Source of the DNA: Oenococcus kitaharae DSM 17330
Lineage (GTDB): Bacteria; Bacillota; Bacilli; Lactobacillales; Lactobacillaceae
NCBI RefSeq assembly: GCF_000241055.1
Contig: NZ_CM001398.1
Coordinates: 959,123-1,023,122 of the forward strand
Length of the DNA: 64,000 nucleotides
Direction: 5' to 3'
Below are positions 1 through 6,667 of the stretch, piece by piece. Positions within the stretch are counted from its first letter, which is position 1. Each line of letters starts with the position of its first letter. The position numbers and the translations under genes are program-made. The notes beneath the pieces are model-generated. The model saw nothing but the letters and a program-made list of their open reading frames with translations, was not told the DNA's origin and ran no database searches.

Positions 1-718
1 TATGCACCATAATATCTTCAAGTGACGGTGTACCACCTATTTCTTTTGTGTAATAACGGATAAAATCTTCTTTTTTCGTAGATAAAAGCAATTCTCCATT
101 TTTGATGTAGGTAATCGTATCTGCACATTTATCTAAATCACTGGTGATATGGGTAGAAAATAAAATTGCTACACCTTTTTCAGCAAGCTTCCGGAAAATT
201 TCATTCATTTCATCTCTGGACACCGGGTCAAGTCCACTTGTCGGCTCATCCAAAATTAAAAGCTTGGCATGATGAGAAAGAGCCAAGGTAAGATAAAACT
301 TCACCTTCATACCCTCAGAAAGATCCATAAGCTTTTTATTTTCGTCAAGATTAAATGCAGTGAGATAATGATGATACTCCTCGTCATCCCAACTATCATA
401 GAAAACACGAGTAATTGCCACAATTTCTTTTATCTTTTTCCTTTTATAATAGCTGACTCCACCTACTGCATAGCCAATCTGCTGTTTAATTTTATCCTCA
501 TTATCTAGATAGTCCATTCCAAGAATACGAACACTGCCCGCATCGGGATGTACAAGATTTAGAATAGATTTAAGCGTTGTTGTTTTACCTGCACCGTTTC
601 TACCTATGAATCCCATAACTTCACCAGCTTCAATATGAAAGTTAATGGGTTTTAGTTCAAAAGTTGGATAAATTTTCGTGAGGCTATTCACTTCCAGTAT
701 ATATCCCATATCATTCAT
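1..718 (-). CDS. ABC transporter ATP-binding protein, partial (3' end outside window)
   Basis: The reading frame runs leftward from an ATG at 718 and stays open to the window edge (239 codons visible). It should power an ABC-2 type membrane exporter by ATP hydrolysis. Visible motifs are Walker A (GRNGAGKTTT, residues about 49-58), a degenerate signature LSEGMK, Walker B (LLILDEPTSGLD) and the switch His (STH). The translation resembles single-domain drug or peptide exporter ATPases. It overlaps the end of the upstream AbrB-like gene by 8 bases, so the two are probably translationally coupled. The permease would lie beyond position 1. The substrate cannot be told from the sequence. The family assignment is secure. 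Confidence 0.9.
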   Translation of the reverse strand, partial: MNDMGYILEVNSLTKIYPTFELKPINFHIEAGEVMGFIGRNGAGKTTTLKSILNLVHPDAGSVRILGMDYLDNEDKIKQQIGYAVGGVSYYKRKKIKEIVAITRVFYDSWDDEEYHHYLTAFNLDENKKLMDLSEGMKVKFYLTLALSHHAKLLILDEPTSGLDPVSRDEMNEIFRKLAEKGVAILFSTHITSDLDKCADTITYIKNGELLLSTKKEDFIRYYTKEIGGTPSLEDIMVH

Positions 719-926
719 CCCCTTTCTCTTCAAAAGCCTCTTCCATCAGGTATGTGAATGCTTCTTTAGGTGGTATAGCGATACCTCGTTTTTCATCGCC
801 AAGAAGCAAGATTGTATCACCGGGTTTGATATTAAATACTTCTCGTGCCTGTTTCGGTATTACTATCTGCCCTTTTTCTCCAACTATTGCTGTCCAAGCA
901 TATTTGCCTTTTGGTATTTTCGTCAT
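711..926 (-). CDS. AbrB/MazE-type (SpoVT-AbrB fold) DNA-binding regulator
   Basis: This 71-residue protein has the swapped-hairpin AbrB pattern: WTAIVGEKGQIVIPKQAREVF followed closely by IKPGDTILLLGD. Members bind DNA as dimers. Here the gene is the first of a leftward pair with the ABC ATPase, so local control of that transporter is the natural inference. A good Shine-Dalgarno (AAAGGAG, complement of 934-940) precedes the ATG at 926. A TATAAT-like -10 lies at 970-975 on the minus strand. An antitoxin role (MazE-like) is possible for the fold, but no toxin gene is adjacent. Confidence 0.85.
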   Translation of the reverse strand: MTKIPKGKYAWTAIVGEKGQIVIPKQAREVFNIKPGDTILLLGDEKRGIAIPPKEAFTYLMEEAFEEKGDE

Positions 927-969
927 AACGGTCTCCTTTTTGGTATGTTTAGTATGATTTGTATTACTT

Positions 970-975
970 ATTATA
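970..975 (-). promoter_or_regulatory. Putative -10 element for the AbrB-ABC pair
   Basis: The minus strand reads TATAAT here, about 44 bases before the start codon at 926. The region just upstream is A/T-rich and no clear -35 hexamer can be singled out. Between the -10 and the ATG there are repeated ATAC-type steps that could be autoregulatory sites. Confidence 0.45.
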
Positions 976-1164
976 CCATTTAAAATCTCAAAAAAAAAGC
1001 CCTGATGATATCATAAAACTCACTACGACTACACCAGTATACTTAACAATTTCAAAAAATTCTGTAGTCTTTGTCCTATAGACTTTCCTTAAAAAAACAT
1101 AACTACCTTTTTCAAATGCTTTTGTTTGAATCTAATGTCATTTTTTAAAGTTCTGTTGATAAAA

Positions 1165-1401
1165 CTATCTTGAATAAATTAAGACTTCTATTCTCGTTGT
1201 AGCGAAAAAGAATAGAAGTCTTACAATTTTAAAACTCTTTATTTCACCAGAACGAATAAATGGAATATCGCCTTTATAGTAACTAGAATTTCCAGCTGAA
1301 GGAGTCCCCCCAGAAAATGAAGTTGTAAATTCCCCTAACTTACGTTCTTCCCAATCATCACTGTAACCATTAAAGCGAATTTGAGGCACTTTATTACTCA
1401 T
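1165..1401 (-). pseudogene. hsdS: hsdS remnant: N-terminal piece of a Type I restriction specificity subunit
   Basis: The first about 54 residues read as a typical HsdS start: VPQIRFNGYSDDWEERKLGE, then a GGTPS motif and an IPFIRSGEI motif, which belong to the first target recognition domain. After SGEIK the frame runs into unrelated, hydrophobic sequence derived from a hairpin and stops, so only about 78 residues remain of a protein normally near 400. It overlaps the end of the preceding hsdR/hsdM fusion remnant in the usual ATGA-like way. No methyltransferase or translocase remains, so the locus is not expected to function as Type I restriction. Confidence 0.85.
1181..1222. repeat. Perfect 14-bp hairpin inside the hsdS remnant
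   Basis: AAGACTTCTATTCT (1181-1194) is followed after 14 bases by its exact reverse complement (1209-1222). No strong T-run follows on either strand, so a simple intrinsic terminator is not obvious. It lies where hsdS similarity is lost and may mark a junction. Confidence 0.6.
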
Positions 1402-1573
1402 GATTGCCCCCCAACGGAGTATTTTCTAGTCGTTTACGATTGTTGGCATTCAGAATATCTCGCCAGTGATCATATAACCGATCAACTGTTACACCAGAAT
1501 AATCTGTTAGATATTCCCAACCTTCACTCTTTAGCTTGTCAATTACAGCTTGTTCAAATTTATCTTCCGCCAT
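1394..1573 (-). pseudogene. hsdR N-terminus joined in frame to a short hsdM-like tail (internal deletion remnant)
   Basis: This 59-codon leftward frame starts MAEDKFEQAVIDKL and continues with a GWEYL...LYDHWRDILNANNRKRLENTPL stretch, which resembles the extreme N-terminus of Type I HsdR subunits. It then ends abruptly with a GGNHE tail that overlaps the hsdS start. Such an overlap is where hsdM normally meets hsdS. The simplest reading is a deletion that removed most of hsdR and hsdM and left the first and last codons fused in frame. The HsdR part is recognised from memory of the family. The HsdM origin of the last few residues is inferred from position only. Confidence 0.7.
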
Positions 1574-1605
1574 TTAACTAGTCTTCTTTTCTTTTTTAGT
1601 TGTAA

Positions 1606-2124
1606 CTATTTACCAAAACGCCACCACTTTTTAGGTTTAGGTTGTGACTCCGGGGTGCTATTTTCAGGTTCCGGTTGTTTGTCTGACGTCACTTCTTTTT
1701 CACCATCATCATGCGGTGCCATCGTTAAGGCTTTCAAGTCCTTAATTTCTGCCTTGTATTCTTCGAGCAGTTGTTTGTCCTGTAAGGCCAATCTTTGTTG
1801 CTGATCTAGTAACTTATGTAACTCTTTCTTTTCAGATTGCATTTCTGATACTAAATTTCGAAGGAATTTCACTTCATCTTGTCCATCAACCGCATCTTTT
1901 TTGTTGTCGTCAACATCATCTTTTTGTTGACGGTATCTTGTTGACGAATCGTTTGAGAACATTGCTTTAATAGCTTTTTGCCCATCAACATCAACGTAAA
2001 CAGTATTGCCTTTTGTTGATGTAAATTGACGTAAATCGATTGACGCATCTCTTTTTATCTTTTGCCATATAGCCTGCTTTGAAACGCCCAATTCATCAGC
2101 AAGTTCTCTAATAGTTTTAGGCAT
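1606..2124 (-). CDS. DUF536-type plasmid replication-associated protein
   Basis: The protein has 172 residues. The N-terminus is a helix-turn-helix (TIRELADELGVSKQAIWQKI), the middle a coiled coil (about residues 75-130, EVKFLRNLVSEMQSEKKELH) and the C-terminus a charged, proline-rich tail ending KKWWRFGK. Proteins of this kind sit directly after repB in small theta plasmids of lactic acid bacteria and are thought to help replication or stability. I chose the ATG at 2124 because AAAGGGG lies about ten bases upstream. An in-frame start at 2154 would lie deep inside repB. The 8-base overlap with the repB end supports the ancestral repB-orfX operon. With repB truncated, its present role is doubtful. 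Confidence 0.8.
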   Translation of the reverse strand: MPKTIRELADELGVSKQAIWQKIKRDASIDLRQFTSTKGNTVYVDVDGQKAIKAMFSNDSSTRYRQQKDDVDDNKKDAVDGQDEVKFLRNLVSEMQSEKKELHKLLDQQQRLALQDKQLLEEYKAEIKDLKALTMAPHDDGEKEVTSDKQPEPENSTPESQPKPKKWWRFGK

Positions 2125-2695
2125 GATTTCCAAACCCCTTTCGGAGTTCAGCAAGTGCTTCTTTTCGTGCTTGATCTCTTATTTTTTTATCGTGCTCGGC
2201 CTGTTTATCAGCCAATGCTTGTTTCTCAGTGGAGCCTAAAGTCAACCCCTTAACTTTGTCAATGGCACGCCATTTTTCCTGCTCTGTTAATTCACCATTA
2301 TGCTGAATGTTAAATAGTTTTTGACGTTCATCTTGAAATTGACCTTGTGAGAAGTCGTTAGCGTCTTTCTTTTCAGGCTTCCAAGTAAAAGAATACCCAA
2401 TCACTGGTTTCCCGCGGCCTTTACCATATTTCTTTCGAACAGTTAGGCCTCTAAAAAGAGGGGTCAATTCTTCTCTGATTGGTTTAAGAACGTATCTGTC
2501 AACGTCTCCCGGTTTTTTCCAATAACTTTTAGGAATATCAAGTAACTCAAAAAAATCTTCTTTTGATAAAAAAGCATAACCGGTTGTTCTGAAACCTTTT
2601 AACAATCTAAAAGCAGTTTTAGCATAACTGCTTCGAAGATCTCTAAATTCCGCTAAAGCATATCTAACCCACGTGTCTAATTGGATTGAAGTCAA
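2117..2695 (-). pseudogene. repB: C-terminal part of theta-type plasmid replication initiator RepB
   Basis: The frame encodes the second winged-helix half of a lactococcal-type RepB (Rep_3 superfamily). It shows the TSIQLDTWVRYALAEFRDLR and TAFRLLKGFRTTGYAF segments, then KSYWKKPGDVDRYVLKPI and a basic C-terminal tail. Full-length relatives are near 380 residues, so about half is missing. A stop lies eight codons above the TTG at 2693-2695, and sequence upstream turns into an IS3-family end. The first winged helix is therefore gone and the gene should not initiate replication. Its presence shows that a plasmid became part of this chromosomal island. Confidence 0.85.
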
Positions 2696-2803
2696 TATTT
2701 GAGACAGATTTTAAGAGACATTCAGAACCGCGTTTACCTTCCACAGCTCAAATAAATCATTAATCGCGATTAATAACTTATTTGAACCCTGGAAAGCATT
2801 AAA

Positions 2804-2890
2804 TCAGGCGGCCATTTGGCTCGTAAGTGTTGCAATTTCAACTTGTAAGGGGGTCTGGTAGCCCAGTGAACTATGAATTCTCTTCCTAGA
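2804..2890 (-). pseudogene. IS3-family transposase (OrfB) C-terminal remnant
   Basis: On the minus strand the last codons before the stop at 2804-2806 read RIHSSLGYQTPLQVE and then about 10 more residues. This is the signature end of IS3-family (IS150/IS3 group) integrase-type transposases. The match begins sharply at about 2890, where a specificity-subunit fragment begins on the other strand. Only about 28 codons remain, so it is an inactive scar that probably mediated the rearrangement. Confidence 0.8.
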
Positions 2891-3281
2891 AAATAAGAAT
2901 TATCTAAATGAAGGAAACACTATCTCGTTTGGGCAAGATACCGCAACAATGTTTTATCAAGAAAAACCATATTTTACTGCTGACAAAATAAAAATAGTTG
3001 TGCCAAAATTTACAGGATTTGATAATACTATTGCACAATTCTTTATCACGTCTATGTCAAAGAGCTTTTCAACATTTACTTGGGGTAGTTCCAGCTATAA
3101 TGTGAAAATCATTAATGCGCAAAAAATAAAGATACTAATTAATTCGAACGGGCAACCAGACTATGACAGGATGAGATTATTCATTAGAGCTATGCAAAAA
3201 TTGATAATCAAAAATGTTGTTCAATGGCAAGATAAACAGATTGAAGCTACTAAGCGTATTGTCAGCGAAAAAAATAAATAA
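2889..3281 (+). pseudogene. C-terminal fragment of a restriction specificity (target recognition) subunit
   Basis: From 2889 the plus frame reads without a stop for 130 codons: a NEGNTISFGQDTAT segment, then FYQEKPYFTADKIKI, FTWGSSSYNVK and INSNGQPDYDRM. This is the pattern of BcgI-like or Type I-like S-subunit recognition domains. There is no start codon with a ribosome site, and the 5' side is cut exactly at the IS3 scar, so it is a broken gene. The internal ATG at 2949 would give 110 residues, but lacks a convincing Shine-Dalgarno. It is a different recognition family from the hsdS remnant at 1165-1401. Confidence 0.7.
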
Positions 3282-3489
3282 AAAGAATTTTGGAAGTTAT
3301 CAAATAAAGGCAATGAAACTATGCCTGGTATCTTACATAAGAGTCTAGTTGCTGTTTTAATAAGTCCTTTCCTACATCCGCTTTGATCTGAATCAGTTAG
3401 GCAACGAGATACAAGATACGAACTATAAAGGTATTGTGCTGCCTATTTAGCGCATCCCCATTGAGGATAATTTTTAACATATCAGGTCA
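3282..3489. other. Gene-free stretch between R-M fragment and origin-like region
   Basis: No coding region is supported. A short plus-strand frame around 3390-3440 could be a peptide-coding scrap (LGNEIQDTNYKGIVLPI followed by a stop). It is too short to assign. Confidence 0.4.
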
Positions 3490-3802
3490 AAAACTAACAT
3501 GGCTAACATGGCAACTCACACGGACAAACCCAGTAACCACGGGCATTAGAAGGGTAAATGTTAGTATGTTACCTGTTTTTGTCCAAACTATCTATAATCA
3601 CTTTTTATTTTTTTATTTTTTTATTTTTTCTATCTCCAGACTTTTAGAGAAAAATAACTAACATTTTAACATGAATATCTCAAAAACGCCTTTATAGCAA
3701 GGCTTGCGCAGTTTTCACAATGTGAGTTTTTTGCATTTTATGTTAGTTTTTAGCCGTTTTATGTGAATTATTTGATCTTTTATGTGAGTTATTTTGAGTT
3801 CA
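3490..3802. other. Candidate replication origin: iteron-like repeats around an AT-rich tract
   Basis: The heptamer CTAACAT or its complement ATGTTAG occurs at 3494-3500, 3503-3509, 3558-3564, 3658-3664 and 3740-3746, with degenerate copies at 3566-3572 and 3667-3672. These lie on both sides of a nearly pure A/T tract (about 3598-3631). The right flank also has four tandem 20-21 base units starting ATGTGAGTT or similar at 3720, 3740, 3761 and 3782. The site is directly 3' of the VirE-type helicase gene. In SaPI-like islands the origin lies downstream of rep and consists of iterons flanking an AT-rich region. Function is inferred from this layout. Confidence 0.55.
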
Positions 3803-3805
3803 GAC

Positions 3806-3829
3806 AATAAAAAAAGACCTTTCGGTCTT
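3806..3829 (-). terminator. Intrinsic terminator of the VirE-type gene
   Basis: On the minus strand AAGACC-GAAA-GGTCTT is followed by a T-run. The stem overlaps the last codon and stop of the VirE-type gene (stop at 3828-3830), and the termination point abuts the repeat-rich origin-like region. Confidence 0.85.
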
Positions 3830-4694
3830 AGGCTTTCATTTTTGTGTAGCCTTGTAAATGACTCCAATTAGCATATTGCCAATCGGGTTTAGCTGCCATA
3901 ATCATGTTGATTTCATTTCTGATTGTTGTCCTTTCTTTTGGCTTGAGATATTGCTGATCTGTACGAACTATAACCTGTTCTAATAATTCTCTTAGCGAGA
4001 AGTGTGTACCGACTGTTGTCCCTGCTAAGATATCATCCAAGCTGTCTGTCACGTCATCGCTTGCCAGATAATCATTTTGCAAACTTTCGATCTGTTTGGT
4101 TTCGGCTTTGGTCGGGAAGATTGTATATCCATCACGATACAGAGAAACGGCTTGTCCCCAGAGCTGTGTTATCTCGTTATGAAGCTGATCTGTTTGACTA
4201 GGGTCTGTGATATCGGCTGTGCGCTTATCAGCGTTAGGATGTAAAACAAAGTATCTACGGTTACCAGTCCGATCCTTTAACGGTAGCGGGTCATTAGTCG
4301 TCATGCCGATAACAAAGTTCTTAGCGTACTTACGGGAAGTTCTTTCATAAGGTGCTCTGAACTGCAAAGTTGTTTCTGTGATAAAACTCTTCGTATCTTC
4401 AAAGCCTGTATGCTTGCTTGCCTTCATCTCATCATCGTTCACGATCCAAGCACCTAACATAATGGCTTGATTGTCTTTGTCCTTAAAATCGCTGACATTA
4501 TCTGTATACCATTCAGGACGAACGGCTAACTTATTGAAGAAGGTTGTTTTGCCAGTGCCAGGAGCACCCTGCAAAAGTAAAACAAAGTCGAATTTAGCTG
4601 TGGGCTGAAAAACCTTTGTGACTGCGCCGACTAGCCAAATAGCAAACATTCTTACATTGATGTCTGTCTGTTCCACGCCTAGCCATTTAGTCAT
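3828..4694 (-). CDS. VirE-type (virulence-associated E family) replicative helicase, N-terminally truncated
   Basis: The protein has 288 residues. A Walker A motif (QGAPGTGKTTFFNKL, residues 42-56) is followed by a Walker B-like ...WIVNDDEM, then the TTNDPLPLKDRTGNRRYF sensor/arginine region typical of VirE/P4-like superfamily 3 helicases. These unwind island or phage origins after primer synthesis. Relatives carry 100 or more residues before the KWLGVEQ segment. Here the in-frame stop is only about 25 codons above the ATG and no Shine-Dalgarno is seen, so the N-terminus has been cut off near 4,740. The ATPase core is complete, and activity is uncertain. It is probably the rep gene of the same island as the primase at 14.7-15.6 kb, now separated from it by the cargo block. 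Confidence 0.8.
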   Translation of the reverse strand: MTKWLGVEQTDINVRMFAIWLVGAVTKVFQPTAKFDFVLLLQGAPGTGKTTFFNKLAVRPEWYTDNVSDFKDKDNQAIMLGAWIVNDDEMKASKHTGFEDTKSFITETTLQFRAPYERTSRKYAKNFVIGMTTNDPLPLKDRTGNRRYFVLHPNADKRTADITDPSQTDQLHNEITQLWGQAVSLYRDGYTIFPTKAETKQIESLQNDYLASDDVTDSLDDILAGTTVGTHFSLRELLEQVIVRTDQQYLKPKERTTIRNEINMIMAAKPDWQYANWSHLQGYTKMKA

Positions 4695-4760
4695 AAAGCC
4701 TGTGGTTGAGGCATTTCTAAGTTTTATAGGGTTGTGGATAAGTCCCTTGGTTACTTAAAA

Positions 4761-4781
4761 AAGTACCCAAAAAAGTACCCA
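4761..4781 (+). repeat. Copy 1 of a 21-bp repeat matching the 3' end of the integrase gene
   Basis: The 21 bases differ at one position from 19495-19515, which encode the integrase tail (STQISTQ). Each copy is itself two AAGTACCCA units. In the integrase frame this copy reads STQKSTHVF then stop, so it is probably the last codons of a second, lost integrase gene. It lies at the junction where the VirE gene is cut. Confidence 0.65.
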
Positions 4782-5849
4782 CGTTTTTTAAGAAAGTGAG
4801 GCAAGTAAATGACTCACAATGACAATCAATCTCTAAATTAAATTGAGCAATCATGCCAAAAAGAAGCGTCCATTAAAGGGCACTTTTTTTGTTTATAATC
4901 GGTCAACTTTAAGTTCATTGGATGTCAACCCAGAGTTCATAAATATGGCCTTAAAACACGATAAACGCTTAGCCGATACACATTCAATCGTGATAGAAAG
5001 CCGATATCAAGGCGTTATTAGCCAATATGCGCTTGGTCTTGTTCACAAAAGCAAACATTTTCTGCATATAGCGTAGCGGTCAACCTATTTGATAAACGTT
5101 AAACAATATATTGCAAAGACCTAGAGATATGAAGTCATTACGTATATGGGTATAGGCTGATATATACAACATTTACCAACATTTACCATGTCATCATTGC
5201 CGAAACGAATACCAGTTAATCGAATGATCCAAGGCTAAAAATCACGATAAAAATCTTGCCTATAAGTCTCGGGTAACTCATGAATTATCGGACACCAAAA
5301 TTGCTTATAAACGCCTAAATAGAGCGGTTTTTTCTGAATTAGTGGAGGCAAGTTAGATACCTTTAAAATCTCTAGTAATTCATGAATTACTTAACGAAAA
5401 AAAGCAGTCTTTAAAGTCCTCTTAGTTCAGTTCTCACGGTTGATAGCGCTATTTTATTTTTGAATTACTGTATGCTTACAGGCGAGTTTTTGAAACACTC
5501 ACAGGTTTAAAAAACTCGTTCAATGGGTCTCAAAATTTCTATGGAAAACGACATAGATGAATAGAACTTGTTAATGTATCTTATCTTCTGCAATTATTGA
5601 CTTTGACTTTTTCTTTACGAAAGATTTATGAGCAAGAATCATCCTATTCCTTTATAGACTGCGGATTCTTTAGAATGGCTGAGCAACGGCATGAAACTGT
5701 TGAATAATTTAACTTGAAAATATCAGGGGAAGTACCTAACCAACAAAGCCATTATCTGTGTATAGCTTTGAGTCAGAGTGTTGATTAGAATTTAAAGAAC
5801 ATAGTAAAATTGTTATATCAATTGAAATAAGAGATGTTGGGGAAGAGAT
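4782..5849. other. Gene-poor junction region between VirE-type gene and defence cargo
   Basis: No convincing gene is seen across about 1.07 kb. Plus-strand frames are short, without Shine-Dalgarno sites or recognisable domains. Visible structures are a tandem 10-base repeat (CAACATTTAC twice, about 5168-5187), an 18-bp palindrome (listed separately) and a weak hairpin (CGAGTTTTT at 5483-5491 with its complement at 5520-5528). The sequence looks like decayed mobile DNA carried in with the cargo. Confidence 0.5.
5374..5391. promoter_or_regulatory. 18-bp perfect palindrome, candidate operator
   Basis: AGTAATTCATGAATTACT is its own reverse complement. A related site, GTAACTCATGAATTAT, lies at about 5273-5288, and a half-site TGAATTACT at 5461-5469. 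Repetition of the same half-site suggests a protein-binding site. No regulator gene is adjacent. Confidence 0.4.
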
Positions 5850-6425
5850 ATGTCCAAAGTAAGCATGGTGAGTAAACTGTTAAGCAAAGGTGCAACCAAG
5901 GTTGCTAAAAAAACCGTGAAATCAGCGGTTGAAACAGCCGGTTCAGCCGCTCTAGGAAGTCTGTTTGCTGCAGCTGCCTCAGGAACAAAAAATATGGTTA
6001 CTGATCAAGTACATAAGTTTAAAGATAAGATTTATATCCCTGATATCGAAGGTATCCCGGTTGAGGAAGCTCAAAAGATTTTAACCGATTTTCATTTCAA
6101 ATCAATCAAATTATTAGTGGATGCCAACAAACACTATGCCAATAAAAGAACTGGCATCGTCCTAAAGACCAAACCGAAATTAGGCAGCAAAGTATCGCCA
6201 GATACCTTTATCAAGGTTTTCTATGCTGATGAGACTATTATTGCCTCTAGCCAAGCCTTGCTAAAAGCGAGTCAAGATCGGCAAGCCGCTAAAAAAGAGG
6301 CACACAAAATTTTGGCGCACAAAATGGTGGCTAATTCCAAGTCTGAAGCTGCTCTGTTGTCGCATAAGCTTGCCTCTAGTTTCCACCACAAGAAGAATAA
6401 CGAGGCAAACAGAGAAACTAAATGA
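5850..6425 (+). CDS. Stand-alone PASTA-domain protein of unknown function
   Basis: The protein has 191 residues. Residues 1-30 are lysine-rich (KLLSKGATKVAKKTVKSAV). Residues 30-46 are an Ala/Gly-rich hydrophobic stretch (GSAALGSLFAAAASG) that could insert in or lie on a membrane. Residues about 61-126 form one PASTA domain (IPDIEGIPVEEAQKIL ... GIVLKTKPKLGSKVSPDT). The last 60 residues are a charged helix rich in Ala/Lys/His. PASTA domains usually bind peptidoglycan or beta-lactams outside the cell on kinases and penicillin-binding proteins. This protein has no classical signal peptide or kinase, so an intracellular role is possible. It is the first gene of the rightward cargo, 242 bases before the Type ISP gene. 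GGGGAAGAG precedes the ATG. Confidence 0.75.
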   Translation: MSKVSMVSKLLSKGATKVAKKTVKSAVETAGSAALGSLFAAAASGTKNMVTDQVHKFKDKIYIPDIEGIPVEEAQKILTDFHFKSIKLLVDANKHYANKRTGIVLKTKPKLGSKVSPDTFIKVFYADETIIASSQALLKASQDRQAAKKEAHKILAHKMVANSKSEAALLSHKLASSFHHKKNNEANRETK

Positions 6426-6667
6426 AAACCGTTACAATTTGGCGTTCATTCGATCAGCAACTAAGCGGGCGTGGCTTAATGATTTTGCAAACGTAATTAG
6501 AAACGAATTCACACTTATGAGTTAGTCGAAGTGGGTTTTGATTAATGGATTTTTTGTAATCATTTGTCAATCTGGCTCATCGATATAATCATTTAGATTT
6601 TGTGTCTGCCTTTCTTGTATTCATCTATAATCAAATTAGTGTTTTTGGTTTAAAGGGAGCTATTTTC

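Noticed and set aside
1181..1222. Intrinsic terminator at the 14-bp hairpin
   Set aside because: Stem is perfect but A/T-rich, the loop is 14 bases and no T-run follows on either strand.
3434..3661. 75-codon plus-strand frame across the origin-like region
   Set aside because: It is made of the A/T tract and the repeats, giving a Phe/Leu-rich low-complexity product; better explained as an origin.
4843..5076. 77-codon plus-strand frame starting with TTG after the helicase junction
   Set aside because: Rare start, no Shine-Dalgarno, no recognisable domain, and it lies in decayed sequence; treated as non-coding.
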